Assembly: GCF_009646335.1 (NCBI RefSeq)
Contig: NZ_WJBU01000013.1
Location: 1-64,000 of the forward strand
DNA length: 64,000 nt
Source of the DNA: Caenimonas koreensis DSM 17982
GTDB lineage: Bacteria > Pseudomonadota > Gammaproteobacteria > Burkholderiales > Burkholderiaceae_C
Direction of reading: 5' to 3'
Every line of letters begins with the position of its first letter. Position 1 is the stretch's first letter. A model generated the notes under the pieces. That model saw only the letters and a list, made by a program, of their open reading frames with translations, was not told where the DNA came from and ran no database searches. The translations under genes and the position numbers were made by a program. This document shows, piece after piece, positions 9,292 to 18,596 of the stretch.

Positions 9292-9966
9292 TTACATCAG
9301 CATGGTGTTGCGGATGAGGCCTACGGCGAGGCCTTCGATTTCAAATGGTTCACCGGGCTCGACGATGATCGTCGGGTAGTCCGGGTTTTCGGCGTGGAGT
9401 TCGATGAGGTGTTTGTTGCGCCTAAAGCGCTTGACGGTCACGTCTTCACCCAGGCGGGCCACGACGATCTGGCCATTCTTCGCGTCTTTGGTGGCCTGGA
9501 CGGCGAGCAGGTCGCCATCCATGATGCCGGCGTCGCGCATGGACATGCCGCGCACTTTGAGCAGGTAGTCGGGGCGGCGCTGGAACAGGCTGCTTTCGAC
9601 GTAGTAGGTCTGGTCGACGTGCTCCTGCGCGAGAATCGGAGAGCCGGCAGCAACGCGGCCAATGAGGGGAAGGGCTAGCTGGGCAAGGGACTGCAAGGGC
9701 AACGAGAACTGCTTGTTGCGTGACTCGTTGATCATGCGCAGGGCGTCGCTCTTGAGGCGGATGCCGCGTGAAGTGCCACTGACCAGTTCAATGACGCCTT
9801 TGCGAGCCAGGGCCTGCAGATGCTCTTCAGCCGCGTTGGCGGATTTGAAGCCCAGCTCGGTCGCGATTTCGGCACGGGTGGGTGGAGCGCCGGTACGCGC
9901 GATAGCGCTCTGGATCAAGTCCAGGATTTGTTGCTGTCGCGCGGTAAGTTTGGGCTGGTCGATCAT
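9292..9966 (-). CDS. lexA: LexA SOS repressor
   Basis: The 224-residue LexA has a winged-helix DNA-binding domain in residues 1-70 ([20 protein letters not shown]). Self-cleavage would occur between Ala107 and Gly108 in RVAAGSP. The Ser/Lys dyad is Ser142 (RGMSMRD) and Lys179 (VTVKR), with the expected spacing of 37. It represses SOS genes and is cleaved when bound to the RecA filament. Two CTG-N10-CAG SOS boxes lie directly upstream, so it should autoregulate. The promoter region is shared with the divergent asparaginase gene. Confidence 0.97.
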   Translation of the reverse strand: MIDQPKLTARQQQILDLIQSAIARTGAPPTRAEIATELGFKSANAAEEHLQALARKGVIELVSGTSRGIRLKSDALRMINESRNKQFSLPLQSLAQLALPLIGRVAAGSPILAQEHVDQTYYVESSLFQRRPDYLLKVRGMSMRDAGIMDGDLLAVQATKDAKNGQIVVARLGEDVTVKRFRRNKHLIELHAENPDYPTIIVEPGEPFEIEGLAVGLIRNTMLM

Positions 9967-9979
9967 GATGGAAGCTCCA

Positions 9980-9995
9980 CTGTTTTGATATCCAG
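9980..9995. promoter_or_regulatory. LexA (SOS) box 1
   Basis: The 16-base palindromic site CTGTTTTGATATCCAG has the CTG-N10-CAG form of the LexA operator. It lies 14 bases upstream of the lexA start codon. Confidence 0.75.
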
Positions 9996-9998
9996 TAC

Positions 9999-10014
9999 CT
10001 GTATTTTTAAACAG
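9999..10014. promoter_or_regulatory. LexA (SOS) box 2
   Basis: The site CTGTATTTTTAAACAG is a near-perfect LexA operator (CTGT-N8-ACAG). It is three bases from box 1, and the pair resembles tandem operators at other lexA promoters. It ends 11 bases before the GTG start of the divergent asparaginase gene, so a LexA dimer here would also cover that gene's translation start region. Confidence 0.88.
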
Positions 10015-10025
10015 TTTCGCAAAGA

Positions 10026-10967
10026 GTGCAAGTGGCCATCAAAAAAATCGTGATTCTCGCGACAGGCGGAACCATCGCCGGCCGCTCGCGTTCGGCCGGT
10101 GACAACGTGGGCTACACCGCCGCGCAAGTCGGTATCGACGAGATGCTGGTTGGCATCCCGGTGCCTGCCGGCTTTGAAGCGGTGGCAGAGCAAGTCGCGC
10201 AGGTGGACAGCAAGGACATGTCGTTCGACATCTGGCGCACGCTCGCGCAGCGCTGCAGTTACTGGCTGGCGCAGCCCGCGGTCGCAGGGATCGTCATCAC
10301 CCATGGCACTGACACGCTCGAAGAGACGGCCTATCTGCTCCACCGTGTGCTCGACGCGAACAAGCCGGTTGTCCTGACGTGCGCCATGAGACCTGCGACA
10401 TCGCTCGCGCCAGACGGCCCGCAGAACGTGGCTGACGCGATGAAAGTTGCAGCTGCCGACGGCGCCAAGGGGGTCGTGGCGGTTTGCGCCGGTGTTGTCC
10501 ATGCAGCGATCGATGTGGCCAAGCAGCATACGTACCGCCTGGACGCGTTCACCTCGGGTGATGCGGGGCCCGTCGGGTACGTTGAAGAGGGCGCCGTGCG
10601 AATCTGCAAGCCATGGCCTGCGGTCGCGCACGATGCGGCGTCCGACTTCGCCAGCCTGGGCGCAGCGGCACGATGGCCGCGCGTCGAGATCGTCATGAAC
10701 TACGCGGGCGCGAGCGCCTTCATCGTTGACGCGCTGGTCGAGCGTGGGGTGCAGGGCATCGTTGCCGCGGGCACGGGCAACGGCACGTTGAATGCGGAAC
10801 TCGAACAGGCGCTTGTGCGTGCGCGCAACGCGGGTGTCGACGTGGTGCGGGCGACGCGATGTGCACAGGGCCGCGTGATTGCGCATGCAGGCGCAACGAT
10901 CGAGGATTCGGCCGGCCTGTCGCCCGTCAAGGCGCGAATTGACCAGCTGCTTCGCCTGCTGCGATGA
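10026..10967 (+). CDS. L-asparaginase
   Basis: This 313-residue asparaginase/glutaminase-family protein hydrolyses L-asparagine to aspartate and ammonia. The two active-site signatures are present: ATGGTIAG near residues 12-19 (nucleophilic Thr16) and [11 protein letters not shown] near 91-101. No signal peptide is present, so it is probably cytoplasmic. The start is GTG at 10026, or GTG at 10032 two codons later. Its position next to two SOS boxes suggests LexA could influence its expression, which would be unusual. Confidence 0.9.
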   Translation: MQVAIKKIVILATGGTIAGRSRSAGDNVGYTAAQVGIDEMLVGIPVPAGFEAVAEQVAQVDSKDMSFDIWRTLAQRCSYWLAQPAVAGIVITHGTDTLEETAYLLHRVLDANKPVVLTCAMRPATSLAPDGPQNVADAMKVAAADGAKGVVAVCAGVVHAAIDVAKQHTYRLDAFTSGDAGPVGYVEEGAVRICKPWPAVAHDAASDFASLGAAARWPRVEIVMNYAGASAFIVDALVERGVQGIVAAGTGNGTLNAELEQALVRARNAGVDVVRATRCAQGRVIAHAGATIEDSAGLSPVKARIDQLLRLLR

Positions 10968-10973
10968 TTGCCT

Positions 10974-11711
<738 letters not shown>

Positions 11712-11752
11712 TCATTGGGGCAAAGGATAGCACGCGCCATCCTTGCACAGCC

Positions 11753-12517
11753 TTACACGGCAGTGCTTTTCCAGAGGGCGCGAACGCGTTTGAGGTCCTC
11801 AGGCGTGTCCACGCCAATGCCTGGCGCATCGGCGCAAACATGCACGGCAATACGATGCCCATGCCACATCGCACGAAGCTGCTCCAGTGCCTCGATTTGC
11901 TCCACGGGAGCAGGCGTCATCGCCGGAAACTCGCGCAGGAAGCCCGCGCGATAGCCATAGATGCCGACATGCCGCAGGGGCGGCGGGTCGGCCAGCGCGG
12001 TGATGCCGTTTGCGAACACGTCGCGCCACCAGGGAATGGGTGCCCGGCTGAAATACATGGCGTGCGCGCTGGCATCGAGCACGACTTTGACGACGTTCGG
12101 ATTGACGAAATCCGCAACGTCTTCGATGGCGTGTGCCGCTGTGCTCATGCTGGCTTGAGGCTGCTGCGCGAGCAGGCTGGCGACTGCGTCGATCAGTTTC
12201 GGGTCGATCATGGGTTCGTCGCCCTGCACGTTCACGACAATGTCGTCGCCGCGCAAGCCCAGCAGCTCGCAGGCCTGGGCGAGTCGATCGCTGCCGGACG
12301 GATGATCGGCACGCGTCAGGATTGCTTCGATGCCATGCGCCACGCATGCGTCGACGATGCGGGCGCTATCGGCCGCGACCACGACACGAGCGGCCCCTGA
12401 CATCGCGGCGCGTTGCGCGACCCGCACGATCATCGGCTGGCCAGCGATGTTGGCCAGTGGCTTGTTGGGCAAGCGGGTCGAAGCCAGGCGCGCCGGGATC
12501 AGGACGCAATAGCCCAT
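11753..12517 (-). CDS. kdsB: 3-deoxy-manno-octulosonate cytidylyltransferase
   Basis: This 254-residue CMP-Kdo synthetase activates Kdo for lipopolysaccharide core synthesis. Diagnostic segments are [15 protein letters not shown] at residues 7-21, [12 protein letters not shown] (metal/CTP binding) and [12 protein letters not shown]. It follows the Trm112-like gene by 9 bases and lies in a minus-strand run with lpxK and exbDB, all envelope genes, so cotranscription is likely. Confidence 0.96.
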   Translation of the reverse strand: MGYCVLIPARLASTRLPNKPLANIAGQPMIVRVAQRAAMSGAARVVVAADSARIVDACVAHGIEAILTRADHPSGSDRLAQACELLGLRGDDIVVNVQGDEPMIDPKLIDAVASLLAQQPQASMSTAAHAIEDVADFVNPNVVKVVLDASAHAMYFSRAPIPWWRDVFANGITALADPPPLRHVGIYGYRAGFLREFPAMTPAPVEQIEALEQLRAMWHGHRIAVHVCADAPGIGVDTPEDLKRVRALWKSTAV

Positions 12518-12526
12518 GGCGACTGT

Positions 12527-12733
12527 CTAGACGCGCTGCGTCCGCGCTGGCAGGGCATCAAGCTCGGCATCGGACAGCGTGCGCGCTTCCTCTTCGAGCA
12601 GGACCGGAATGCCGTCGCGGATCGGGTAGGCCAGGCGTGCACTGCGCGACAGCAGTTCCTGCCGTTCGCGGTCGAAGTCAAGATGGCCCTTTGTCACCGG
12701 GCACACGAGCAGCTCAAGCAGTTTGGGGTCCAT
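12527..12733 (-). CDS. Trm112 family protein (UPF0434/YcaR)
   Basis: This 68-residue Trm112-like protein begins [18 protein letters not shown] and ends [20 protein letters not shown], the conserved frame of the UPF0434/YcaR group. The second CPxC-type cysteine pair is absent, as is usual in this group. The start at 12733 overlaps the end of lpxK by about 20 bases. The lpxK-ycaR-kdsB order is conserved in many proteobacteria, but the molecular function is not settled. Confidence 0.92.
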   Translation of the reverse strand: MDPKLLELLVCPVTKGHLDFDRERQELLSRSARLAYPIRDGIPVLLEEEARTLSDAELDALPARTQRV

Positions 12734-13712
12734 GTGCTGATGATAGCTTTGCATCCAGCATGCGATCCAGTGACTGCCAGAACGATTCATCGATCGTGAC
12801 GTCAAGCGGGACTGCGAGCGCGTCGGGGCGCTGCGGCCAGAGCTTGACCGCATCTTTTTGCGTACAGAGCAGCGTTGCGTCGGCTGCAAGCCAGGCATGC
12901 ATGTTGTCGAATGCCGCGTGATCTGGCAGGGCGATTGTGTTTGCGAGTGTGAGGCCGTGTTGCCGGAGCATGCTGAAAAACGCGTCGGGCCGGGCGATGG
13001 CTGCCACTGCAATCACCGGCTTGCCTTGGAGTTGTGCCAACGGAGTGCGCACGCCATTGCTGTCGATTGCGAATCCCGCAAGCGCGCGATGCACGATATG
13101 GCCATCCATACCCGGCGCGGCCGATGTGCGCAACACGAGGTCGCACGTGCGCGGCCACGACTCGCGTAAGGGCCCGGCAGGCAGCAGCCAGCCGTTGCCG
13201 ATGCCGCGGTCGTCGAAAACACAGACCTCAATGTCACGCGCCAGCGCGTAATGCTGCAGGCCGTCGTCGCACACGATGGCGCGTGTGGACGGATAGGCCG
13301 CGAGCAACGCATGAGCGGCATCAGCGCGGCGGGGGGCGACGTAAACCGGCACAGCGCAGGCTTGCGCGACAAGCAGCGGCTCGTCGCCCACATCGGCAGC
13401 GTTGCTCTTCGGCAGGACTTGCCGACAGTCGCTGGTGCGCCGGCCATAGCCGCGCGACACAACGCCGCAGTCGATTCCGCGCGCTTTGAGATGCTCCACG
13501 ATGGCCATGACGACAGGCGTCTTGCCCGAGCCGCCTGCAATGACATTTCCGACGACGATGACCGGGACGGCAACGCGACTGCTCGAACGCCAGCCGTTCC
13601 TGAATGCGAGCCGCCTGAGCGCCGTGATTGCGCCGAAGAGCCAGGAGAGTGGGAGAAGGGCGATTGCCAGGGCGCCGCGCCGCAACCACGCGCGCTGGAG
13701 CGCCGCGGCCAT
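12714..13712 (-). CDS. lpxK: Tetraacyldisaccharide 4'-kinase
   Basis: The 332-residue LpxK phosphorylates the 4' position of the lipid A precursor at the inner membrane. The N-terminal hydrophobic segment ([18 protein letters not shown]) anchors it, and the Walker A motif [13 protein letters not shown] is near residue 60. The sequence continues with VSRGYGRR and [17 protein letters not shown], all diagnostic. It starts within a few bases of the exbD stop and overlaps the next gene. Confidence 0.95.
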   Translation of the reverse strand: MAAALQRAWLRRGALAIALLPLSWLFGAITALRRLAFRNGWRSSSRVAVPVIVVGNVIAGGSGKTPVVMAIVEHLKARGIDCGVVSRGYGRRTSDCRQVLPKSNAADVGDEPLLVAQACAVPVYVAPRRADAAHALLAAYPSTRAIVCDDGLQHYALARDIEVCVFDDRGIGNGWLLPAGPLRESWPRTCDLVLRTSAAPGMDGHIVHRALAGFAIDSNGVRTPLAQLQGKPVIAVAAIARPDAFFSMLRQHGLTLANTIALPDHAAFDNMHAWLAADATLLCTQKDAVKLWPQRPDALAVPLDVTIDESFWQSLDRMLDAKLSSAHGPQTA

Positions 13713-13714
13713 GT

Positions 13715-14143
13715 TCAGCGCGTGCCCGCCTGGGCGGCCGTTTGTGTGGCGAAGGTGATCTGGTTGAGCCCGGAGCGGCGCGCTGCTTCCATCACCGTGA
13801 TCACCGACTGGTGGGGCGATGTGGCGTCGGCACTGATGATGATGACGCTGTCCTTGCCGGCCTTGGCTGCGTCGCGCAAGGCTTGCGCAATGGCGTCGAC
13901 GCTGCGGCCTACGACCGGCGTGCCGGCCACGGTGTAGCGGCCATCGGCAGTCACGCCTACGATGACTTCCTTCGGATAGTCGCGTTGCGCCTCGGTGTCG
14001 GCCACGGGCAGGCGCAACTGCAGCTCGGTGAACTTGCTGTACGTCGTGGACAGCATCAGGAAGATCAGGATCACGAGCAGGACATCGATGAACGGGATCA
14101 GGTTGATCTCGGGCTCTTCCTTGGCGCGTGGTCTGAAGTTCAT
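13715..14143 (-). CDS. exbD: ExbD/TolR family biopolymer transport protein
   Basis: The 142-residue inner-membrane protein has one N-terminal helix, INLIPFIDVLLVILIFLM, carrying the proton-translocating Asp of ExbD/TolR. A periplasmic domain follows. With ExbB it would use proton-motive force to energise TonB or Tol. No tonB is beside it. This exbBD-lpxK linkage is common in betaproteobacteria and may serve the envelope rather than iron uptake. Confidence 0.93.
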   Translation of the reverse strand: MNFRPRAKEEPEINLIPFIDVLLVILIFLMLSTTYSKFTELQLRLPVADTEAQRDYPKEVIVGVTADGRYTVAGTPVVGRSVDAIAQALRDAAKAGKDSVIIISADATSPHQSVITVMEAARRSGLNQITFATQTAAQAGTR

Positions 14144-14158
14144 GGGCTGCGCCTTTGT

Positions 14159-14791
14159 TTATTTGCCGCGCAAGGTGTTCAGGTGCCGGGCAAAGCGTTC
14201 GGCTGACAGCTCCAGCGTGAGCAGGTAGTCATCCACTCGGCCACGGAAGTACCGCCAGAAGATCAGCGCCGGAATTGCGATGACCAGCCCGAATGCCGTG
14301 TTGTAGAGCGCAACCGAGATGCCATGCGCAAGCTGTGCAGGATTGCCGCCGGTAGCGCCGCCCGAGGGCGTCTGTGAGCCGAAGATTTCGATCATGCCGA
14401 TGACCGTGCCGAAGAGGCCCAGCAGCGGTGCAGCCGAGGCAATGGTGGCTAGGGCGTTGAGATAGCGCTCCAGCCGGTGGGCCACCAGGCGGCCCGTGTT
14501 TTCCATTGCGGCATGCAGGTCGATCTCAGAGCAACGCGGATCGGAGTTGAGTGCGCGAAAACCGCTGGCGAGCACCTCACCGAGGGCGGAATGCTGGGCG
14601 AGCTGGGCAACGACGTCCGGTGCGGGCACCGACGTTCGTGACACCGCCAGCGCCTCTTCCAGCAGCTTCGGGGGCGCTACCTTGGAGGTTTTCAGGCTGA
14701 TGAACCGCTCGATGATGAGTGCGAGCGCGATGATGGAACAGGCAACCAGAGGCCAGATGGGCCAGCCCGCGGCTTGTATGATCGAAAACAA
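14159..14791 (-). CDS. exbB: ExbB/TolQ (MotA) family proton channel protein
   Basis: This 210-residue protein has three membrane helices: an N-terminal one (AGWPIWPLVACSIIALALII), then ALATIASAAPLLGLFGTVIGMI and the last near ALYNTAFGLVIAIPALIFW. The LLGLFGTVIGMI block is the family signature. It is the first gene of the exbB-exbD-lpxK run and is separated from exbD by 15 bases. Confidence 0.94.
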   Translation of the reverse strand: MFSIIQAAGWPIWPLVACSIIALALIIERFISLKTSKVAPPKLLEEALAVSRTSVPAPDVVAQLAQHSALGEVLASGFRALNSDPRCSEIDLHAAMENTGRLVAHRLERYLNALATIASAAPLLGLFGTVIGMIEIFGSQTPSGGATGGNPAQLAHGISVALYNTAFGLVIAIPALIFWRYFRGRVDDYLLTLELSAERFARHLNTLRGK

Positions 14792-15126
14792 AGAAGGTCT
14801 CCGCGCTTGTCATGGGAATGCTGCGTTGCGGGCGATTATGCGGGCAGTCGGCCGCCCTGCAGGAGAAACTCAGATCGACCGTAGGACTGGACCCACAGTT
14901 CGTGTGGATAACTTTGTTGAAAACCATACCCCCGGTCCCCGCGAACCCGCGCCAATGCTTCGACGTGACAGATCGATGACAAATTGAGCAGAAAAAACTT
15001 CAATGAAATCAATGTCTTGCTCGGAAAAATCAGCGTTTCGCGGGGATGGCGCGCAGCCCGCGCCACAGCGTGTGATCTGTGGACTAAGCAAGCGAGCCTT
15101 TGGCTGCGCTGGCGACTGAAACATTG
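14792..15126. other. Divergent intergenic region between exbB and xseA
   Basis: About 335 bases separate the divergent genes. It should hold both promoters. I see no hairpin followed by a T-run, no clear sigma-70 hexamer pair and no convincing open frame. A TTG start for xseA at 15100 is possible but is less attractive than the ATG at 15127. Confidence 0.5.
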
Positions 15127-16419
15127 ATGTCTGATCCGGCATTTCCAGCGGGTTCGCCGCGAATCTGGCAGGTCGGTGCGCTATGCCGTGCTGTCGCGGA
15201 TTCGCTGGATGCGCGGTTCAACCCGGTTGCGGTACGTGGTGAGATCACCGGGTTTTCGAGAGCGGCCAGTGGTCACCTTTACTTCTCGCTGAAGGATGCG
15301 ACCGGCCAGATCCGGTGCGCGATGTTCCGGCGTGCGGCAAGCCTGCTCGAGTTCGCGCCCCAGGGGGGCGAGCTGGTGGAAGTCTTCGGCCGCCTTGGCG
15401 TTTACGAGGCGCGGGGCGACCTGCAGTTGATCGTCGAGAGCATTTCGCGGGCCGGGCAGGGGGCGCTGTTCGAGCAATTCCTTCGTCTGAAGGCCAGGCT
15501 GGAGTCCGAAGGACTTTTCGACGCGGCACGCAAACGCCCTATACCGTCGCTGCCGCGCGGCATAGGCCTCGTTACCTCCCGCGGCGCTGCCGCGTTGCAC
15601 GACGTGATGACCGCAATGCAGCGTCGCGCGCCCCACGTACCGGTTGTATTCGCTCCTGCGTCCGTGCAGGGTTCGCAATCACCCGCCGAATTGATTGCCG
15701 CGTTGCGGGCTCTTTATGGCCAGGCCGAAAAAGGCCTGATCGATGTGATCCTGCTCGTGCGCGGAGGTGGCTCGATGGAGGATCTCTGGTCGTTCAACGA
15801 TGAGTGGCTGGCACGCTGCATCGTGGAGAGTCCGGTGCCGCTTGTCTGCGGCGTCGGGCATGAAACCGACTTCACGATCGCCGATTTTTGTGCGGACTTG
15901 AGGGCGCCGACCCCGACTGCTGCGGCAGAGCTCGCTGCTCGACCGCGTGACGCCTGGATGTCGGATCTGCAGGCAGCTGCCGCCCAATTGCAGCGAGCCG
16001 TGCACCGGCGCCTTGACGTCGCGGCGCAACGTACTGATCAGGCCGCGGCCCGGCTGGGCCGTCCCCTGGGGCGCCTGGCGGCACAGGAAATTCGCCTGGG
16101 GCGCTCCGCTCATCGTCTGCGTCATGCGTTGCAGCTGAGGCTGGAGCGGGAGGCGCACCGTTTCGCCGTCCTGGCGCCTCAAGTGGCCAGCGCCGTGCGC
16201 ACGAGGCTGGAGCAGGACGGCCGGCTGCTTGACAGGGCGCAGTTGCGCCTGGAACTGCTCGACCCGAAGCTGGTCTTGCAGCGAGGCTATGCGCTCCTGG
16301 AAGACGCCGATGGGCGCGCTGTCACCAGCGTTGGCGCGACTCATCCGGGGCAGCGGATCAAAGCCAGCCTCGCCGACGGCACGGTTGATCTGACCGTTAC
16401 CCCACCGGCATTGATTTAG
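15127..16419 (+). CDS. xseA: Exodeoxyribonuclease VII large subunit
   Basis: The 430-residue XseA has an N-terminal OB-fold (RIWQVGALCRAVADSLDA, then VRGEITGFSRAASGHLYFSL). The catalytic domain contains VTSRGAAALHD, LLVRGGGSMEDLWSFND and GVGHETDFTIADFCADLRAP. A long helical, Gln/Arg-rich region and a short C-terminal beta segment (RGYALLEDADG) complete the usual architecture. With XseB, which is not here, it degrades single-stranded DNA in repair. The ATG at 15127 gives the normal start. Confidence 0.96.
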   Translation: MSDPAFPAGSPRIWQVGALCRAVADSLDARFNPVAVRGEITGFSRAASGHLYFSLKDATGQIRCAMFRRAASLLEFAPQGGELVEVFGRLGVYEARGDLQLIVESISRAGQGALFEQFLRLKARLESEGLFDAARKRPIPSLPRGIGLVTSRGAAALHDVMTAMQRRAPHVPVVFAPASVQGSQSPAELIAALRALYGQAEKGLIDVILLVRGGGSMEDLWSFNDEWLARCIVESPVPLVCGVGHETDFTIADFCADLRAPTPTAAAELAARPRDAWMSDLQAAAAQLQRAVHRRLDVAAQRTDQAAARLGRPLGRLAAQEIRLGRSAHRLRHALQLRLEREAHRFAVLAPQVASAVRTRLEQDGRLLDRAQLRLELLDPKLVLQRGYALLEDADGRAVTSVGATHPGQRIKASLADGTVDLTVTPPALI

Positions 16420-16472
16420 TTCATAGAATCGTGCGCTTGATTCAGGCTCGCTAAACCACAAGGAAAAAGACC

Positions 16473-17054
16473 ATGGAACACACGCTCCCGCCCCTGCCAT
16501 ACCCGATCGACTCTCTCGCGCCGAACTACTCGAAGGAGACGCTTGAGTTCCACCACGGCAAGCACCATGCCGCGTATGTGAACAACCTGAATAACCTGCA
16601 AAAGGGGACAGAGTTCGAGAACATGACCCTTGAGGAGATCATCAAGAAGTCCTCCGGCGGCATCTACAACAACTCGGCCCAGATCTGGAACCACACGTTC
16701 TTCTGGAACTGCATGAAGCCGGCTGGCGGTGGTGAGCCTGGCGGTGCGCTGGCCCAGGCCATCACGGCGAAGTGGGGCAGCTATGCAGCCTTCCGCGAAG
16801 CTTTCGTGAAGTCGGCAGTTGGCAACTTTGGCTCCGGCTGGACCTGGCTGGTGAAGAAAGCCGACGGCAGCGTCGACATCGTGAATACCGGCGCAGCCGG
16901 AACTCCGCTGACCACGGCTGACAAGGCGTTGCTGACGGTCGACGTGTGGGAACACGCGTACTACATCGACTACCGCAACCTGCGTCCCAAGTTTGTAGAA
17001 ACCTTCCTCGAAAAGCTGGTGAACTGGGAATTTGCCGAGAAGAATTTCGGCTGA
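16473..17054 (+). CDS. sodB: Superoxide dismutase, Fe-type
   Basis: This 193-residue cytoplasmic superoxide dismutase has metal ligands visible as His in [17 protein letters not shown], His in [10 protein letters not shown], and Asp/His in [22 protein letters not shown] is the Fe/Mn SOD signature. A start [11 protein letters not shown] and a length of 193 are typical of SodB. The gene stands alone after xseA, with AAGGAAAAAG upstream of the ATG and a strong terminator downstream. Confidence 0.96.
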   Translation: MEHTLPPLPYPIDSLAPNYSKETLEFHHGKHHAAYVNNLNNLQKGTEFENMTLEEIIKKSSGGIYNNSAQIWNHTFFWNCMKPAGGGEPGGALAQAITAKWGSYAAFREAFVKSAVGNFGSGWTWLVKKADGSVDIVNTGAAGTPLTTADKALLTVDVWEHAYYIDYRNLRPKFVETFLEKLVNWEFAEKNFG

Positions 17055-17079
17055 TCGCCGGCGAATTCGCCTGCAACTA

Positions 17080-17104
17080 AAAGGGCCGCGATGCGGCCCT
17101 TTGT
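17080..17104 (+). terminator. Rho-independent terminator after sodB
   Basis: The stem AAAGGGCCGC / GCGGCCCTTT has a three-base loop, is followed by TTG, and lies 26 bases after the sodB stop. The A-rich left arm would also let it work for the convergent DUF192 gene. Confidence 0.8.
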
Positions 17105-17121
17105 CATTGGGCACGCGGCCG

Positions 17122-17568
17122 CTATTTCCTGAAAGGCTCGCCCGTCAGTTTGGCGCCGGCCTTGATGCCCTTCCTGGCAAACCAGCCCGTGTTCATCTCA
17201 AGCACATAGCGCACAGGCTTGAGGCTGCAGTGCGAGTCGTCGGTCTGCGGCTTCATTTCGTCGATGTTGACGATCGTGCCGTCGTCGGCGACGAATGCAA
17301 TCGACAGCGGCAGCAAGGTATTGCGCATCCAGAAGCATTGTTGCGAGGGGTACTCGAACACGAAAAGCATCCCCTCATGCTTTGGCATTTCCTTGCGAAA
17401 CATGAGGCCTGTCATTCGCTGGTCGCCGGTCTGCGCGACTTGGGCATCGATGCGGTGCATGCCGGCTGCCAGCTGGACGCGCGGCAGGTTCATCTGCGCC
17501 TCCTGCGCGAAGACGGGCATCAGCACGGCGGCTGCAATGGCTGCGATGAAGGCGACTGCTTTTTTCAT
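17122..17568 (-). CDS. DUF192 family exported protein
   Basis: The protein has about 148 residues, with a signal peptide (MKKAVAFIAAIAAAVLMPVFA) and a DUF192 domain: RMTGLMFRKEMPKHEGMLFV, then CFWMRNTLLPLSIAFVADDG and LEMNTGWFARKGIKAG. The family is widespread and its biochemical role is unknown. A longer upstream frame is Lys/Arg repeat shadow from the neighbouring gene. ATG 17568 gives a proper signal peptide, and ATG 17577 would add three residues. Confidence 0.88.
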   Translation of the reverse strand: MKKAVAFIAAIAAAVLMPVFAQEAQMNLPRVQLAAGMHRIDAQVAQTGDQRMTGLMFRKEMPKHEGMLFVFEYPSQQCFWMRNTLLPLSIAFVADDGTIVNIDEMKPQTDDSHCSLKPVRYVLEMNTGWFARKGIKAGAKLTGEPFRK

Positions 17569-17602
17569 GACTGGCATTGTGCGGCAGGTGTGCGATGGAC
17601 GT

Positions 17603-17626
17603 AAAAATGCCCGCACGAGGCGGGCA
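17603..17626 (-). terminator. Rho-independent terminator of the 71-aa Ala/Lys-rich gene
   Basis: On the minus strand the stem TGCCCGC / GCGGGCA with a five-base loop is followed by TTTTT. It lies 28 bases past the stop of the gene at 17654-17869. Confidence 0.8.
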
Positions 17627-17653
17627 TATTGCCGGGATGAATCCGGGCGGGGA

Positions 17654-17869
17654 TCAGGAAGCCGAAGCAGCCTTCTTGGCCTTCTTGGCCTTCTTGGCGG
17701 GCTTGGCAGCCTTCTTTTCAGCCTTGGCGGCGGCTGCCGGCTTGGCTTCTTCCTTCTTCTCAACCTTGGCACCCGAGGCAGCTGCCATCGGGGCGCCAGC
17801 GTGGGAAGCGGCGAAAGCGGTCGACATTGCGAAGAGCGATGCCACGAGGGCGGCGAGCAGCTTGTTCAT
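17654..17869 (-). CDS. Small secreted Ala/Lys-rich protein (paralogue A)
   Basis: The 71-residue protein has a signal peptide (MNKLLAALVASLFAMSTAFA) and then ASHAGAPMAAASGA. The highly basic tail is built of KPAAAAK, KKAAKPAKKAKKAKK units, like the tail of histone H1. The signal peptide and the ASHAGAPMAAASGA block are shared with the next gene upstream, so the two are paralogues. After export the basic tail could bind lipopolysaccharide, peptidoglycan or nucleic acid, but nothing in the sequence decides this. Confidence 0.8.
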   Translation of the reverse strand: MNKLLAALVASLFAMSTAFAASHAGAPMAAASGAKVEKKEEAKPAAAAKAEKKAAKPAKKAKKAKKAASAS

Positions 17870-17983
17870 TTGTGAGTCCTTAAAAAAGTAACGGATCCGA
17901 TTTTTCGAAAAATTCCTCCCAAAGAATCGGAAGGCTCATCCGTAACGACCCGCTTGTCTGAATGGTTGACACGTTGCCCGAAA

Positions 17984-18014
17984 ACAAAAACGCCCGCAGG
18001 AGCGGGCGCTTTTT
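17984..18014 (-). terminator. Rho-independent terminator of the 124-aa Ala/Lys-rich gene
   Basis: The perfect stem CGCCCGC / GCGGGCG has a four-base loop and is flanked by an A-run on the left and T-run on the right, so it can terminate in either direction. It lies 18 bases past the stop at 18032. Confidence 0.85.
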
Positions 18015-18031
18015 GTGCTGAAGGCCTTGAA

Positions 18032-18406
18032 TTACTTCTTGGCGGCTTCTGCCTTGGCGTCAGCCTTTGCTTCGGCCTTGGTTTCCTTGGCGGTAGCGGT
18101 GGCCTTGGCGTCCTTGGCCTTGGCGGTAGCAGCAGCCTTTTCTTCCTTGGCCTTCGCGTCAGCAGCTGCCTTGTCAGCCTTCTTCTTTGCGTCGGCTTCC
18201 TTCTTGGCAGCCTTTTCTTCGGCCTTGGCCTTGGCCTTTTCGGCCTTGGCGTCAGCCTTGGCTTCCTTCTTCTCGGCCTTGGCTTCGGCCTTCATTTCCG
18301 TCTTGGCGGCGCCGGAAGCGGCAGCCATCGGGGCGCCAGCGTGCGAAGCTGCGAAGGTAACAGTAGCGAAGAGGGTGGCAACCAGGGCGGCGAGGAGCTT
18401 GTTCAT
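18032..18406 (-). CDS. Secreted Ala/Lys/Glu-rich protein (paralogue B)
   Basis: The 124-residue protein opens with MNKLLAALVATLFATVTFA and ASHAGAPMAAASGA, nearly the same as its downstream paralogue. The remaining 90 residues are a long, uninterrupted charged helix of A, K, E and D (KAEAKAEKKEAKADAKAEKA and similar). The tail resembles the helical part of TolA. ATG 18406 is chosen because AAGGA lies about 7 bases upstream and it starts the signal peptide. It has its own terminator, so the pair are separate units from a duplication. Confidence 0.8.
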   Translation of the reverse strand: MNKLLAALVATLFATVTFAASHAGAPMAAASGAAKTEMKAEAKAEKKEAKADAKAEKAKAKAEEKAAKKEADAKKKADKAAADAKAKEEKAAATAKAKDAKATATAKETKAEAKADAKAEAAKK

Positions 18407-18596
18407 GAGGGTGTCCTTGTAAATGGCTTTGGATGATGCTGCCCGGTGAATCTGGGCTGCCCACCCGCAACGCCCTATCGAGCTCGGCGGTTGACAGGGA
18501 CGCGTCAGATTCACGGCTAGAATCAAAAGGCTTTACCGCATCGCGGACAAACCCGCAGTCATAGGCAGTCAAATTTCTCCCGGAGACGCTCCCCCC

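Noticed and set aside
18491..18523. Sigma-70 promoter for icd (TTGACA with TAGAAT)
   Set aside because: The spacer would be 21 bases, too long for a standard promoter.
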